A DNA stretch of 64,000 nt from NCBI GenBank assembly GCA_902475025.1, contig CABRXX010000003.1, positions 1-64,000 of the forward strand. The letters run 5' to 3'. The notes beneath the pieces are model-generated. The model was not told where the DNA came from. It searched no databases and was given only the letters and a program-made list of their open reading frames with translations. Each line of letters starts with the position of its first letter. Within the stretch, counting starts at the first letter, position 1. Below are positions 8,282-16,108 of the stretch, piece by piece. This DNA comes from Merdiplasma sp905207905. Its GTDB lineage: Bacteria > Bacillota > Clostridia > Lachnospirales > Lachnospiraceae. A program made the translations under genes and the position numbers.

Positions 8282-9034
8282 ATGATTGAAATCAAAAATG
8301 TATCAAAATCGTTTCCCCAAAATGATCAGGAGGATCATCTGTCCATTCTCCATGATATTTCCCTGGAAATCCAGGATAAAGAGTTTGTTTCTCTGGTAGG
8401 ACCTTCCGGCTGCGGAAAGTCCACTTTGCTGCGGATGCTGGCAGGGCTTCTGGAGCCGGACGAGGGAGAAGTTCTGGTAGACCAGGTGCCGGTGAGAAAG
8501 CCGGAGAGCAGCCGTTGTATGGTGTTCCAGGACTATGTGCTGTTTCCGTGGATGAGCGTAAAAAACAATATTGCCCTTGGACTGAAAGTGAAAAAGAAGG
8601 ACAGGGATTACATACGGAATAAGGTGGAGTGGGCCATGGAGCTGGTAGGATTGAAGGCTTTTGAAAACGCCTATCCCCATCAGCTTTCCGGAGGTATGCA
8701 GCAGCGGGTTTCCATCGCCAGAGCGCTGGTGATGAATCCGGAGATTCTTCTGATGGATGAACCCTTTGGTGCTCTGGATTCCTTTACCAGAATGAAGCTT
8801 CAGGATGAATTGGTGGATATCTGTAAGCGCAAGGATTTTACCACGGTGTTTGTGACCCATGACTGCGATGAGGCCGTGTATCTGTCTGATAAGATCGTAG
8901 TGTTTTCCGGGACCCCGGCGCAGGTAAAAGAAGTGATCTCTGTGGATCTGCCGAGACCCAGAAAGCGCACCAGCCCGGAGTTTCTGGCGATCCGGAATCG
9001 GGTGCTGGAATTGGGAAGGGGGAATCAGAGATGA
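8282..9034 (+). CDS. ABC importer ATPase, nitrate/sulfonate/taurine type
   Basis: The 250-residue ATPase has Walker A 'GPSGCGKST' (residues 40-48), a Q-loop in 'VFQDYVLFPW', the signature 'LSGGMQQR', Walker B 'LLMDEPFGALD' and the switch His in 'VTHDCDEA'. The sequence style, including 'FTRMKLQDEL', matches the TauB/SsuB/NrtD group that energises uptake of small organic acids, sulfonates, nitrate or pyrimidines. Its stop overlaps the next start by four bases (ATGA). The cognate binding protein and permease follow at 10810 and 12040. The substrate is unknown. Confidence 0.92.
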   Translation: MIEIKNVSKSFPQNDQEDHLSILHDISLEIQDKEFVSLVGPSGCGKSTLLRMLAGLLEPDEGEVLVDQVPVRKPESSRCMVFQDYVLFPWMSVKNNIALGLKVKKKDRDYIRNKVEWAMELVGLKAFENAYPHQLSGGMQQRVSIARALVMNPEILLMDEPFGALDSFTRMKLQDELVDICKRKDFTTVFVTHDCDEAVYLSDKIVVFSGTPAQVKEVISVDLPRPRKRTSPEFLAIRNRVLELGRGNQR

Positions 9035-10653
9035 AAAACAGATTTGAAGAATTGCTGGAGCAGTTGTCCAGGGAAAAAGGCGGAGAAACATTTTTCTTTG
9101 ATGCAAGGAACGGCGGTTCTATGACATACAGGGAGTTTTATCAGGCAGTGCGAAAGAAGGGGGAGGCTCTTCGCAGCGCAGGCGTGAATCCGGGGAACCG
9201 GGTTCTTTTGTTGATGGATAACAGTTTTCAATTTGCGGTGAATTTTTTTGCAGTGACCTTCTGCCACGGAATTGTGGTGCCGGTGAATACGAATCTGAAA
9301 ACCCAGGAGATATCCTACTTGATCGAGGATACCGGGGCGGTGGGAATCCTGGCAGAGGAGCGCTATCGGGAGCGGCTTCCGGAGACGGCAAAAAAAGCTG
9401 GCCAGAGGAGCGGAGAGCGATCTTTGAAGGCAATAGAGGGAGACGGTTGGCAGGAGTGCGCGCGTCTTTTGGAAATGGCAGAAGGGGATGATCGGCAGGC
9501 AGGAGACTGCCTGCTTAGGAAAACAGGCGAAAGCAGTCAGGAACTGGTTGAGGATTACCTTCCATTTGAACAGACTTCCCTGAACGATCTACCGGAAGGA
9601 ACCGCCATGCTTTTGTATACCTCCGGGACTACCGGCCATCCTAAGGGCGTGATCCTAAGCTTTGACAATCTGATGGCAAAGACCAGGGATATTATAGAGG
9701 CCCATGCTCTTACCGGCAGGGATCGGGTGCTGTGCGTGCTGCCCTGGTTTCATATTAACGGGCTGGTGATCACCCTTCTGACGCCCCTGGTTTCCGGGCA
9801 GAAGATTGTGATCGGAGGAAAATTTTCCGTCAGCAGGTTTTGGCAGTATGTGGAAGCGTATGAGATTACTTGGTTCAGCGGAGTGCCGACCATGTATTCC
9901 CATCTTCTGGCAAGAGGAATTCCGGAGTATGGACGCCATTCCAGCCTTCGGTTTGCCAGATCTGCCTCATCAGCCCTTCCCGGCGCAGTGCTTCGGGAAT
10001 TTGAACAGCTTTGTCAGGTTCCGGTGATCGAATCTTACGGCATCACAGAGGGCTGTGCGCAGATTACCAGCAATCCGCTGCCTCCGGCAGTCCATAAAAC
10101 CAACTCCGTAGGGCTGGCCTATGGGAACCGGATTAAAATAGTGGATGGAAAGGGACAGGAAGTACCGGCAGGAGTCTCCGGAGAGGTATGGATCAAGGGA
10201 GAGAATGTGACCTGCGGCTATTATCATAAGGAACAGGAGAACCAAAAATCTTTCACAGAGGGATGGTTCCACTCCGGAGATGTGGGATATTTGGATTCGG
10301 AAGGGTATCTGTTCCTGAACGGAAGAATCAAGGAGCTGATCAACCGGGCAGGAGAGAAATTTTCTCCTCTTGAAGTGGATGAAGTGCTGTACCAGATCCC
10401 GCAGGTGGAGCTGGCGGCAGCGGTGGGCGTGCCGGATCCGGTTTACGGTGAAGAGGTAGTCTGCTTTTTGAAGCTGAAAGAGGGAGAAACTCTGACGGAG
10501 CAGGAGGTAAAAAGCTGGTGTGAAAAACAGCTGGCCGGGTATAAGGTGCCGCGGGAGGTGTTTTTTGTATCACACCTCCCTCAGGGCGGCAACGGGAAAA
10601 TTCAGCGGCTGAAGCTGGTGGAAGTGTATAACAGACAAAAGAAGGATAAATAA
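9031..10653 (+). CDS. AMP-binding acyl-CoA synthetase-like enzyme
   Basis: This 540-residue member of the adenylate-forming family would activate a carboxylic acid as an acyl-AMP and then, most likely, as an acyl-CoA. Visible motifs are the P-loop-like 'YTSGTTGHPKG' from residue 196, 'ESYGITEG', the ribose-binding 'GWFHSGDVGYLDSEGY', the hinge 'GRIKELINRAGEKFSP' and the C-terminal catalytic lysine in 'GNGKIQ'. These resemble fatty-acyl or oxalyl-CoA ligases more than DltA, and no carrier-protein gene lies nearby. A variable charged insert spans residues about 110-165. It sits inside an importer operon and is translationally coupled to the ATPase, so the imported solute may be its substrate (inference). 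Confidence 0.87.
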   Translation: MKNRFEELLEQLSREKGGETFFFDARNGGSMTYREFYQAVRKKGEALRSAGVNPGNRVLLLMDNSFQFAVNFFAVTFCHGIVVPVNTNLKTQEISYLIEDTGAVGILAEERYRERLPETAKKAGQRSGERSLKAIEGDGWQECARLLEMAEGDDRQAGDCLLRKTGESSQELVEDYLPFEQTSLNDLPEGTAMLLYTSGTTGHPKGVILSFDNLMAKTRDIIEAHALTGRDRVLCVLPWFHINGLVITLLTPLVSGQKIVIGGKFSVSRFWQYVEAYEITWFSGVPTMYSHLLARGIPEYGRHSSLRFARSASSALPGAVLREFEQLCQVPVIESYGITEGCAQITSNPLPPAVHKTNSVGLAYGNRIKIVDGKGQEVPAGVSGEVWIKGENVTCGYYHKEQENQKSFTEGWFHSGDVGYLDSEGYLFLNGRIKELINRAGEKFSPLEVDEVLYQIPQVELAAAVGVPDPVYGEEVVCFLKLKEGETLTEQEVKSWCEKQLAGYKVPREVFFVSHLPQGGNGKIQRLKLVEVYNRQKKDK

Positions 10654-10809
10654 GCCTTTTGGGCATAGGACAGAAAAACATCAAAGCCGGATACAGACGG
10701 CGGAGGAAAGCGCTGAAAAGTAGATGAGAGGCAGAGCTAAGGCGGGAAGATAAAATGCAAAAGCGGTGCAGAAAGACAACACAATATGGGGAAAGAAGTG
10801 GAGAAGGAA

Positions 10810-11874
10810 ATGCAGAACAATAGAGAAGACAATAGAGAAAACAATAGAGAAAACGGGATGAACAATGCGGCAGGGTGCAGAAAAACGGAACGTGGGAGCA
10901 GATACAGGAAAAATTGGCAAAGAGCTCTGACTGGAACTCTTTGCGGCCTGATGGCGGCAGCGGCTTTTGGAACAGCTGCATTTGCCGAGGAGGACGCCAC
11001 TGTCCGGGTGGGCTCTTTGCTGGCTTTGGGAACGGCGGCTCCCTTTGCGGCTCAGGAACTGGGCTACTATGAAGAGGCAGGTATGGAGCTTACGGTGTCG
11101 GAGTTTTCTGACGGCGCAGCCATCATGGAGGCTTTTGCAGCCGGGGAACTGGACGTGGCTCTGGTGGGGATTGCTCCGGCAGCCACTTGGTATACCAAAG
11201 GAGTGGACATGAAAGTGGTGGCCGGCACCAACGGAGGCGGCCATGTTCTTATGACCAGGGCGGACACAGGAATCGAAACTCTGGAAGATTTAAAGGGCAG
11301 GATGATTGCCTCCCCCAGTGTGGCCACGGTGACCGATGCGCTGTTAAGAGACGAGATTTTAAAGAAGGCAGGACTGAATCCGGATATGGACGTGCTGCTG
11401 ATTTCCGGTATGAAGCCGGCGGATATGTCCACAGCCCTTATGGCGACCAAGGAGGTGGACGCGATGATCACCTGGGAACCGTATGCGTCCCAGGCAGAGG
11501 CAGAGTATGGGGAGGAGATCAAGGTGCTCTATGACGCAGCTCCTGTGTGGAAGGAAGAAAATGGAGCCGACAGCTTTTATCCCGGGAATGTGGTGATTGC
11601 TTCCGGAGAATTTATAGAAAACCATGGAGAAGCGCTGGAGCAGTTCCTGGAGATCCACAAAAAGACTACGGATTATTTGAATGAGGATCCGGGGGCCAAT
11701 GAGCTTTTGGGGAATATTTTGCAGTTGGATGCAGGCGTAATTGAACAGGCCAGAACCAGAACGGATTTCCACTGGGAGATGGATCAGGAGGCGGCTCTGT
11801 CCGTACTTCAGTGGTCCGTGGATCTTGGTTATCTGGAGGAGCTGCCGGATGAGAACTTTTTTCTGGTTTCATAG
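10810..11874 (+). CDS. ABC importer solute-binding protein, NMT1/TauA-like
   Basis: The protein of about 354 residues has a signal peptide (Arg/Lys-rich start, hydrophobic core ending 'TAAFAEE') and then an NMT1/SsuA-like binding fold. Markers are 'VRVGSLLALGTAAPFAAQELGYYEEAG', seen as short blocks, 'GELDVALVGIAPA' and 'LKGRMIASPSVATVTD'. This family captures taurine, sulfonates, nitrate or pyrimidine precursors outside the cell. No lipobox cysteine follows the signal core, which is unusual for a Gram-positive binding protein. I chose ATG 10810 because GGAG lies six bases before it; ATG 10786 lacks a site. The N-terminus encodes a 12-bp tandem repeat (10816-10851). The stop codon lies inside palindromic repeat A2. 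Confidence 0.87.
   Translation: MQNNREDNRENNRENGMNNAAGCRKTERGSRYRKNWQRALTGTLCGLMAAAAFGTAAFAEEDATVRVGSLLALGTAAPFAAQELGYYEEAGMELTVSEFSDGAAIMEAFAAGELDVALVGIAPAATWYTKGVDMKVVAGTNGGGHVLMTRADTGIETLEDLKGRMIASPSVATVTDALLRDEILKKAGLNPDMDVLLISGMKPADMSTALMATKEVDAMITWEPYASQAEAEYGEEIKVLYDAAPVWKEENGADSFYPGNVVIASGEFIENHGEALEQFLEIHKKTTDYLNEDPGANELLGNILQLDAGVIEQARTRTDFHWEMDQEAALSVLQWSVDLGYLEELPDENFFLVS
10816..10851 (+). repeat. Three tandem 12-bp units in the start of the binding protein gene
   Basis: Three copies of (A/G)ACAATAGAGAA encode Asn/Asp-Asn-Arg-Glu three times ahead of the signal peptide. The unit length is a multiple of three, so copy-number change would keep the frame. Confidence 0.85.
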
Positions 11875-11906
11875 GAAATTCCTTCCTATGAAATAAAAAT
11901 GCTCAG
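11867..11906 (+). repeat. Dispersed palindromic repeat, family A copy 2
   Basis: TTTCATAGGAA (11867-11877) and TTCCTATGAAA (11883-11893) form a perfect 11-bp stem, followed by TAAAAATGCTCAG. The TAG stop of the binding protein (11872-11874) lies in the left arm, so the last residues are encoded by the repeat. Confidence 0.85.
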
Positions 11907-11963
11907 AAGGATCGCACTGCGGCGGACAGGGAAGATGTCGCCGAAGCGACCCGCCGCAGGCGG

Positions 11964-11990
11964 AGAAGTCTGCTCGCAGACTTCTTTTTT
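11964..11990 (+). terminator. Intrinsic terminator-like hairpin inside the importer operon
   Basis: AGAAGTCTG (11964-11972), loop CTCG and CAGACTTCT (11977-11985) form a perfect 9-bp stem followed directly by TTTTT. It lies between the binding protein and permease genes and could lower expression of everything downstream. Confidence 0.85.
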
Positions 11991-12039
11991 AAACAATAGA
12001 GCAAGAAAAGACTGGCTGTAAAGCAAAAAGGAGAGTAAT

Positions 12040-12816
12040 GTGAAAAAGAAATGGATACAGGGCTGCATTGGAGTGCTGTTGGTGATGGGACTATGGACAC
12101 TGACTTCGGTGACTGGCCTTTTTGGAAAAATGGATCAGGAAACTGCCCAGATGCTGTTTCCTTTGCCTTCCCAGGTGGGAGCGGAGCTTATGGAGATGCT
12201 GAAGTCCGGGTATCTTTTGTTTAACATCTGGGTGAGTATGCAGAGGGTCTTAGTAGGATTCGGGATTGCAGTACTGATCGGTCTTCCTATTGGTATTCTC
12301 ATCGGAACCAGCGAAAATGTGAGGAATATGATCTACCCCATTATCCGATTTTTATCCCCTATACCGGGAGTTGCCTGGGTTCCGCTGGCCATCCTCTGGT
12401 TTGGATTGGGGAATAGCGCGGCTATCTTCATCATTATTATGGGGTCCTTATCCCCCATTATTGTGAACACCTACCAGGGTATTCAGAATGTGGACAGAAA
12501 GCTGTACCATGTGCTGGATATTATGGAGGCCAGCTGGCTGCAGCGTATTCGCTACTGTGTGATCCCCAGCATCCTGCCTTATGTGCTGGCAGGCTTCCGC
12601 CTGGGGCTTGGGTTTGCCTGGAGAGTCGTGATCGCGGCCGAGATGGTGGGCGTACCAAGAGGTATGGGCTACGTTTTGAGTGTGGGCCGGAATACGGGAA
12701 ATACAGCAGTGACGCTGATCGTAATCATTAGTCTGGGCGTGGTGATGATATTCATGGAAGAGGTTTTGTTCCGCGCCCTGGAAAAACATATGAACAAATG
12801 GAAAATGACGGAGTGA
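12040..12816 (+). CDS. ABC importer permease, SsuC/TauC-like
   Basis: The 258-residue membrane protein has about six hydrophobic segments and the BPD_transp_1 core, with the coupling motif region 'ASWLQRIRYCVIPSILPYV' that contacts the ATPase. It matches the permease of the nitrate/sulfonate/taurine importer group and would partner the ATPase at 8282 and the binding protein at 10810. The start is GTG at 12040: AGGAGAG (12029-12035) lies four bases before it, and the overlapping ATG at 12038 is immediately closed by TGA. A terminator-like hairpin separates it from the binding protein gene. Confidence 0.9.
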   Translation: MKKKWIQGCIGVLLVMGLWTLTSVTGLFGKMDQETAQMLFPLPSQVGAELMEMLKSGYLLFNIWVSMQRVLVGFGIAVLIGLPIGILIGTSENVRNMIYPIIRFLSPIPGVAWVPLAILWFGLGNSAAIFIIIMGSLSPIIVNTYQGIQNVDRKLYHVLDIMEASWLQRIRYCVIPSILPYVLAGFRLGLGFAWRVVIAAEMVGVPRGMGYVLSVGRNTGNTAVTLIVIISLGVVMIFMEEVLFRALEKHMNKWKMTE

Positions 12817-12831
12817 TAGAGGGAGGACATT

Positions 12832-14265
12832 ATGATATTTTCATCCTATCAGTTTTTGCTGATATTTTTCCCCATTGTGACAATTGTTTACTGGGTTCTC
12901 AACCATTTTAAGTATTATGAGACCGCCAAGCTCTGGCTGGTGGCGGCCTCTTTTTATTTTTATGCCCAGGGAAGCCCTGCCTTTTTCCCTTTCTTTCTGG
13001 GAAGCGTGGTGATCAATTATGTGCTGGGAATCACCATGTGCCAGCTTCAGGAGAATACCCAAAGGGGGCAGAGAAAGCTGCTGCTGGCATTGGGAGTGCT
13101 TGGCAATGTGGGACTTTTAGGTTATTATAAATATATGGACTTTTTTCTGGAGAACGTAAATGCCATTGCAGGCACAGACTTTGTGATGAAAAAGCTGGCT
13201 CTGCCAATCGGCATCTCTTTCTTCACATTTCAGCTGATTGCTTTTTTGGTGGACTGCTACCGGGGACAGACGAAAAAGTACCGGATTACAGAGTATCTTT
13301 TGTTTATCACCTTTTTTCCGCAGCTGATCGTAGGTCCCATTGTGCACCATGCGGAGATCACGCCTCAGTTTGAAAACCCGGAGAATCGGAAACTGAATCA
13401 GAGAAACATTGCTCTGGGAATTTTTATTTTCGCCATAGGCTGTGCAAAAAAAATGCTGCTGGCAGATCCCATGAACAACAATGCGGCAGAGTTTTACAAC
13501 TCCATCTCCCCCTCCATTACCATGTGGGAGTCCTGGTTCTATACTCTGGAATACAGCATTTCCTACTATTTTGATCTGTCCGGGTATACAGATATGGCCA
13601 TTGGCCTGGCGCTGTTTTACAATATTCATCTGCCCCAGAACTTTAACGCTCCCTGGAAGGCTCAGACTATGCAGGAGTACTGGCAGAGGCAGCATATGAC
13701 CCTGTCACGGTTCCTGGGAGGCTATGTGTTCAAAAACGTGTTCCGCAAGGGCTGCTGGTGGAGAAATTATTACATCGCTACCATGGCCACTTTCCTGGTG
13801 TCCGGTATCTGGCACGGGGCGGGATGGAACTTTATTATCTGGGGGCTGATGAACGGCGTGCTGGTTTGTATCGGCGCCTGGCAGCGGTATCACAAAAAGT
13901 ATCCCCCTTACCTGGTGGGAGCGGGACTCACCTTTTTGTGCATCATTCTGACCCGGGTGATTTTTGTGGCTCAGGATATGACCGATACCATGATGGTGTA
14001 CCGCAGTATGTTTGATTTCCAGGGGCTGTTTGCCATGGGCTTTCAGAATTTCTGGAATCAGTTCTCCGCTTTTGTGATGAATCATCAGAAGCTGGGAGTG
14101 TTGGTGGTGATCAGCCTTGCAATCTGCTGGTTTGCACCTACCACCAAAGAGATGGCAGAACGGTTTAAACCGGACTGGAAGCATTTTGTATTTGCAGGCG
14201 CTTTGCTGGCCATCTGCCTTACCAAGATGAACCAGGTAGTGCAGTTTCTTTATTTTCAGTTTTAG
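12832..14265 (+). CDS. MBOAT family membrane-bound O-acyltransferase
   Basis: This 477-residue polytopic membrane protein belongs to the AlgI/DltB/PatB-like MBOAT family, which moves acyl groups across the membrane onto extracellular acceptors such as teichoic acid or polysaccharide. The two landmark histidines are visible: His288 in 'QRQHMTLSRF' and the catalytic His328 in 'SGIWHGAGWNF'. The preceding 'FNAPWKAQTMQEYW' is also typical. It begins 15 bases after the importer permease and ends 11 bases before an SGNH-type partner, the usual MBOAT pairing. The acyl donor might be made by the CoA ligase upstream (inference). Confidence 0.93.
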   Translation: MIFSSYQFLLIFFPIVTIVYWVLNHFKYYETAKLWLVAASFYFYAQGSPAFFPFFLGSVVINYVLGITMCQLQENTQRGQRKLLLALGVLGNVGLLGYYKYMDFFLENVNAIAGTDFVMKKLALPIGISFFTFQLIAFLVDCYRGQTKKYRITEYLLFITFFPQLIVGPIVHHAEITPQFENPENRKLNQRNIALGIFIFAIGCAKKMLLADPMNNNAAEFYNSISPSITMWESWFYTLEYSISYYFDLSGYTDMAIGLALFYNIHLPQNFNAPWKAQTMQEYWQRQHMTLSRFLGGYVFKNVFRKGCWWRNYYIATMATFLVSGIWHGAGWNFIIWGLMNGVLVCIGAWQRYHKKYPPYLVGAGLTFLCIILTRVIFVAQDMTDTMMVYRSMFDFQGLFAMGFQNFWNQFSAFVMNHQKLGVLVVISLAICWFAPTTKEMAERFKPDWKHFVFAGALLAICLTKMNQVVQFLYFQF

Positions 14266-14276
14266 GAGGCGGCAGA

Positions 14277-15419
14277 ATGAATTTTAAACGGTGGAATATT
14301 GCCTTTCTGGGACTGATGGCAGCGGTCCTGGTATTTGTGGCAGGGATGAATTACTTTGTGGATCCTTTCTGTTATTTCCGGTTTCAGTCAGGAGACTATG
14401 AAGATATTGTAAGTATTGACAGTAAGTTTTATTTAAGAGAGCTGAAAGCTCAGCATGTGAAGCACTTTGGAGACCAGTATGACACCTTTGTTCTGGGAGG
14501 CTCCAAAACCGGAAGCTATCGGAACGAAAAGCTGGAAGAACTGGATGGATATCATACCTACAATCTGTTTGGACTTCATGGAAGCTTTTATGAGTATGAG
14601 CTGCTGACGGATTTTATTTTCCAATATGCGACCCCAAAGCGTATTATCTTAAATATCAGCGGCAGTGAGGTAAACGGGTATCAGTGGGATCAGACAAAGT
14701 TCAACAATACCATTCCTGCGGAAGTTACCGGAGAATCCAAGCTTCTGGAAACCGTGGATTTTCTGTTTAAAGATGTAAAAAACAGCTTTGAGCGTCTGGA
14801 TACCAGAAGGGGAACGGAAGGAAATTACCAGGGGCGCACCGGAGGAGAGCGAAATCTGGACAATTATTATAAACGCATGGATGATGATGAAGAGTGGACG
14901 GCATATACGAAGAAGAGTGTTTTAGGATCCTTTAAAAGCCATACCAAAAGCCTGATCACCAGAAACCGAAAATCCAAGGACTATGAGGCCTGCCTGCAGT
15001 CTCTGGAGCGGATCAAGTCTGTGTGCGACCAGCATGGGACGGAGCTTATGGTGATTATTCTTCCCTCCTTTTTTACAGAGTATGAAGGCTATGACAGCAC
15101 CTATTACCGTGAATTTTTGGGAGAGATGGCCTGGATTACAGATTACTGGGATTTCAGCGGATATCACGATATCAGTATGAATCCGTTTAACTTTTACGAT
15201 GAGATGCACTTTTATTACGAAGTGGGAGATCTGATCGTTGATACCATCAATGGGACAGACAGTTATCCTGGCTTCGGGTATCATGTGACCAGGGAGAATG
15301 CAGCAGAGTATGTAAAAATGCGGCAGGCAGATTTTGATCGGCTGAAGCAAGAGTATGAGGAGACCGGAACAGTACAAATACAGGGACTGGAGGATGAAAG
15401 TTGTCTGGTACGGAGGTAA
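14277..15419 (+). CDS. SGNH/DltD/AlgJ-like extracytoplasmic partner of the MBOAT
   Basis: The 380-residue protein has one N-terminal membrane segment (residues 9-28), so most of it is extracellular. The candidate nucleophile is Ser76 in 'VLGGSKTGS', and the C-terminal block has Asp308 and His311 in 'YDEMHF', the Ser...Asp-x-x-His layout of SGNH acyl-handling enzymes. Such proteins are encoded beside MBOATs and finish or edit acyl transfer, as DltD and AlgJ/AlgX do. Overall similarity is too weak to name the acceptor. Its end overlaps the response regulator start by 19 bases, which ties it to the two-component system. Confidence 0.8.
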   Translation: MNFKRWNIAFLGLMAAVLVFVAGMNYFVDPFCYFRFQSGDYEDIVSIDSKFYLRELKAQHVKHFGDQYDTFVLGGSKTGSYRNEKLEELDGYHTYNLFGLHGSFYEYELLTDFIFQYATPKRIILNISGSEVNGYQWDQTKFNNTIPAEVTGESKLLETVDFLFKDVKNSFERLDTRRGTEGNYQGRTGGERNLDNYYKRMDDDEEWTAYTKKSVLGSFKSHTKSLITRNRKSKDYEACLQSLERIKSVCDQHGTELMVIILPSFFTEYEGYDSTYYREFLGEMAWITDYWDFSGYHDISMNPFNFYDEMHFYYEVGDLIVDTINGTDSYPGFGYHVTRENAAEYVKMRQADFDRLKQEYEETGTVQIQGLEDESCLVRR

Positions 15420-16108
15420 GGAGAAAGAAAGCAAAGATCCTTTTGATAGAGGATGAAGTAAAACTGGCAAAAACGTTAGCAGATTATCTGACGCTGGACG
15501 GATATGAGGTGTATGATTCCGTTACCGGATACGGAGGACTGGAATTATTTTATGACAAAATGCACGAGCTGGATCTGGTACTTTTGGATATGATGCTGCC
15601 GGATATCGGGGGAATGGAGATTTTAAAGGATATCCGCATGAAATCGGGTATCCCGGTGATCGTGCTTACGGCCAGAGATTCTGTGAGGGATCAGCTCCAG
15701 ACCTTTCAGTACGGTGCGGATGACTATATTACCAAGCCCTATGTGCTGTCCCTTGTAAAGGTACATATTGAGGCCGTCTTAAAGAGGGCCGGGAAACTTC
15801 AGCAGGAGATTGCAGTGGGAGAACTGGTGCTGGTGCCGGATGGAAGAAGAGCGTATCTGAAGGGGGAGCAAATGTCACTGACGCCCAGGGAGTATGAGGT
15901 GCTGGAATTTCTCATCCGAAACAGGGGAAAAATCCAGCGCAGAGAGATGCTGCTGGAGGCTTTGTGGGGATTTGACTATATGGGAGACACCCGGACTGTG
16001 GATACCATTATCAAGCAGCTTCGGAAAAAGCTGGGAGACTACGGCCAGTGGATCAAGTCTGTCTACGGTGTGGGATATTTATTCGAGGAAGAGTTTCATG
16101 AAGAGTAA
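15401..16108 (+). CDS. OmpR/PhoB-type response regulator
   Basis: The product has 235 residues: an N-terminal receiver with acidic pocket residues near 17-19 and phospho-acceptor Asp63 in 'LLDMMLP', then a winged-helix DNA-binding domain ('LTPREYEVLEFL', 'DTRTVDTIIKQLRKKL'). It would control transcription when phosphorylated by the kinase encoded immediately downstream. The start is TTG at 15401, seven bases after GGAGG (15389-15393), inside the 3' end of the SGNH gene. No later start gives a full receiver domain. The overlap suggests the two-component system is co-expressed with the acylation genes. Confidence 0.93.
   Translation: MSGTEVRRKKAKILLIEDEVKLAKTLADYLTLDGYEVYDSVTGYGGLELFYDKMHELDLVLLDMMLPDIGGMEILKDIRMKSGIPVIVLTARDSVRDQLQTFQYGADDYITKPYVLSLVKVHIEAVLKRAGKLQQEIAVGELVLVPDGRRAYLKGEQMSLTPREYEVLEFLIRNRGKIQRREMLLEALWGFDYMGDTRTVDTIIKQLRKKLGDYGQWIKSVYGVGYLFEEEFHEE

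Noticed and set aside
8282..15419. Reading the block as a dlt (D-alanylation) operon
   Set aside because: No DltC carrier gene, the ligase has CoA-ligase style motifs, and importer genes interrupt the order.
15894..16097. Extended N-terminus for the histidine kinase
   Set aside because: The frame is open upstream, but it overlaps the response regulator and lacks a ribosome binding site; ATG 16098 has both a site and a membrane segment after it.
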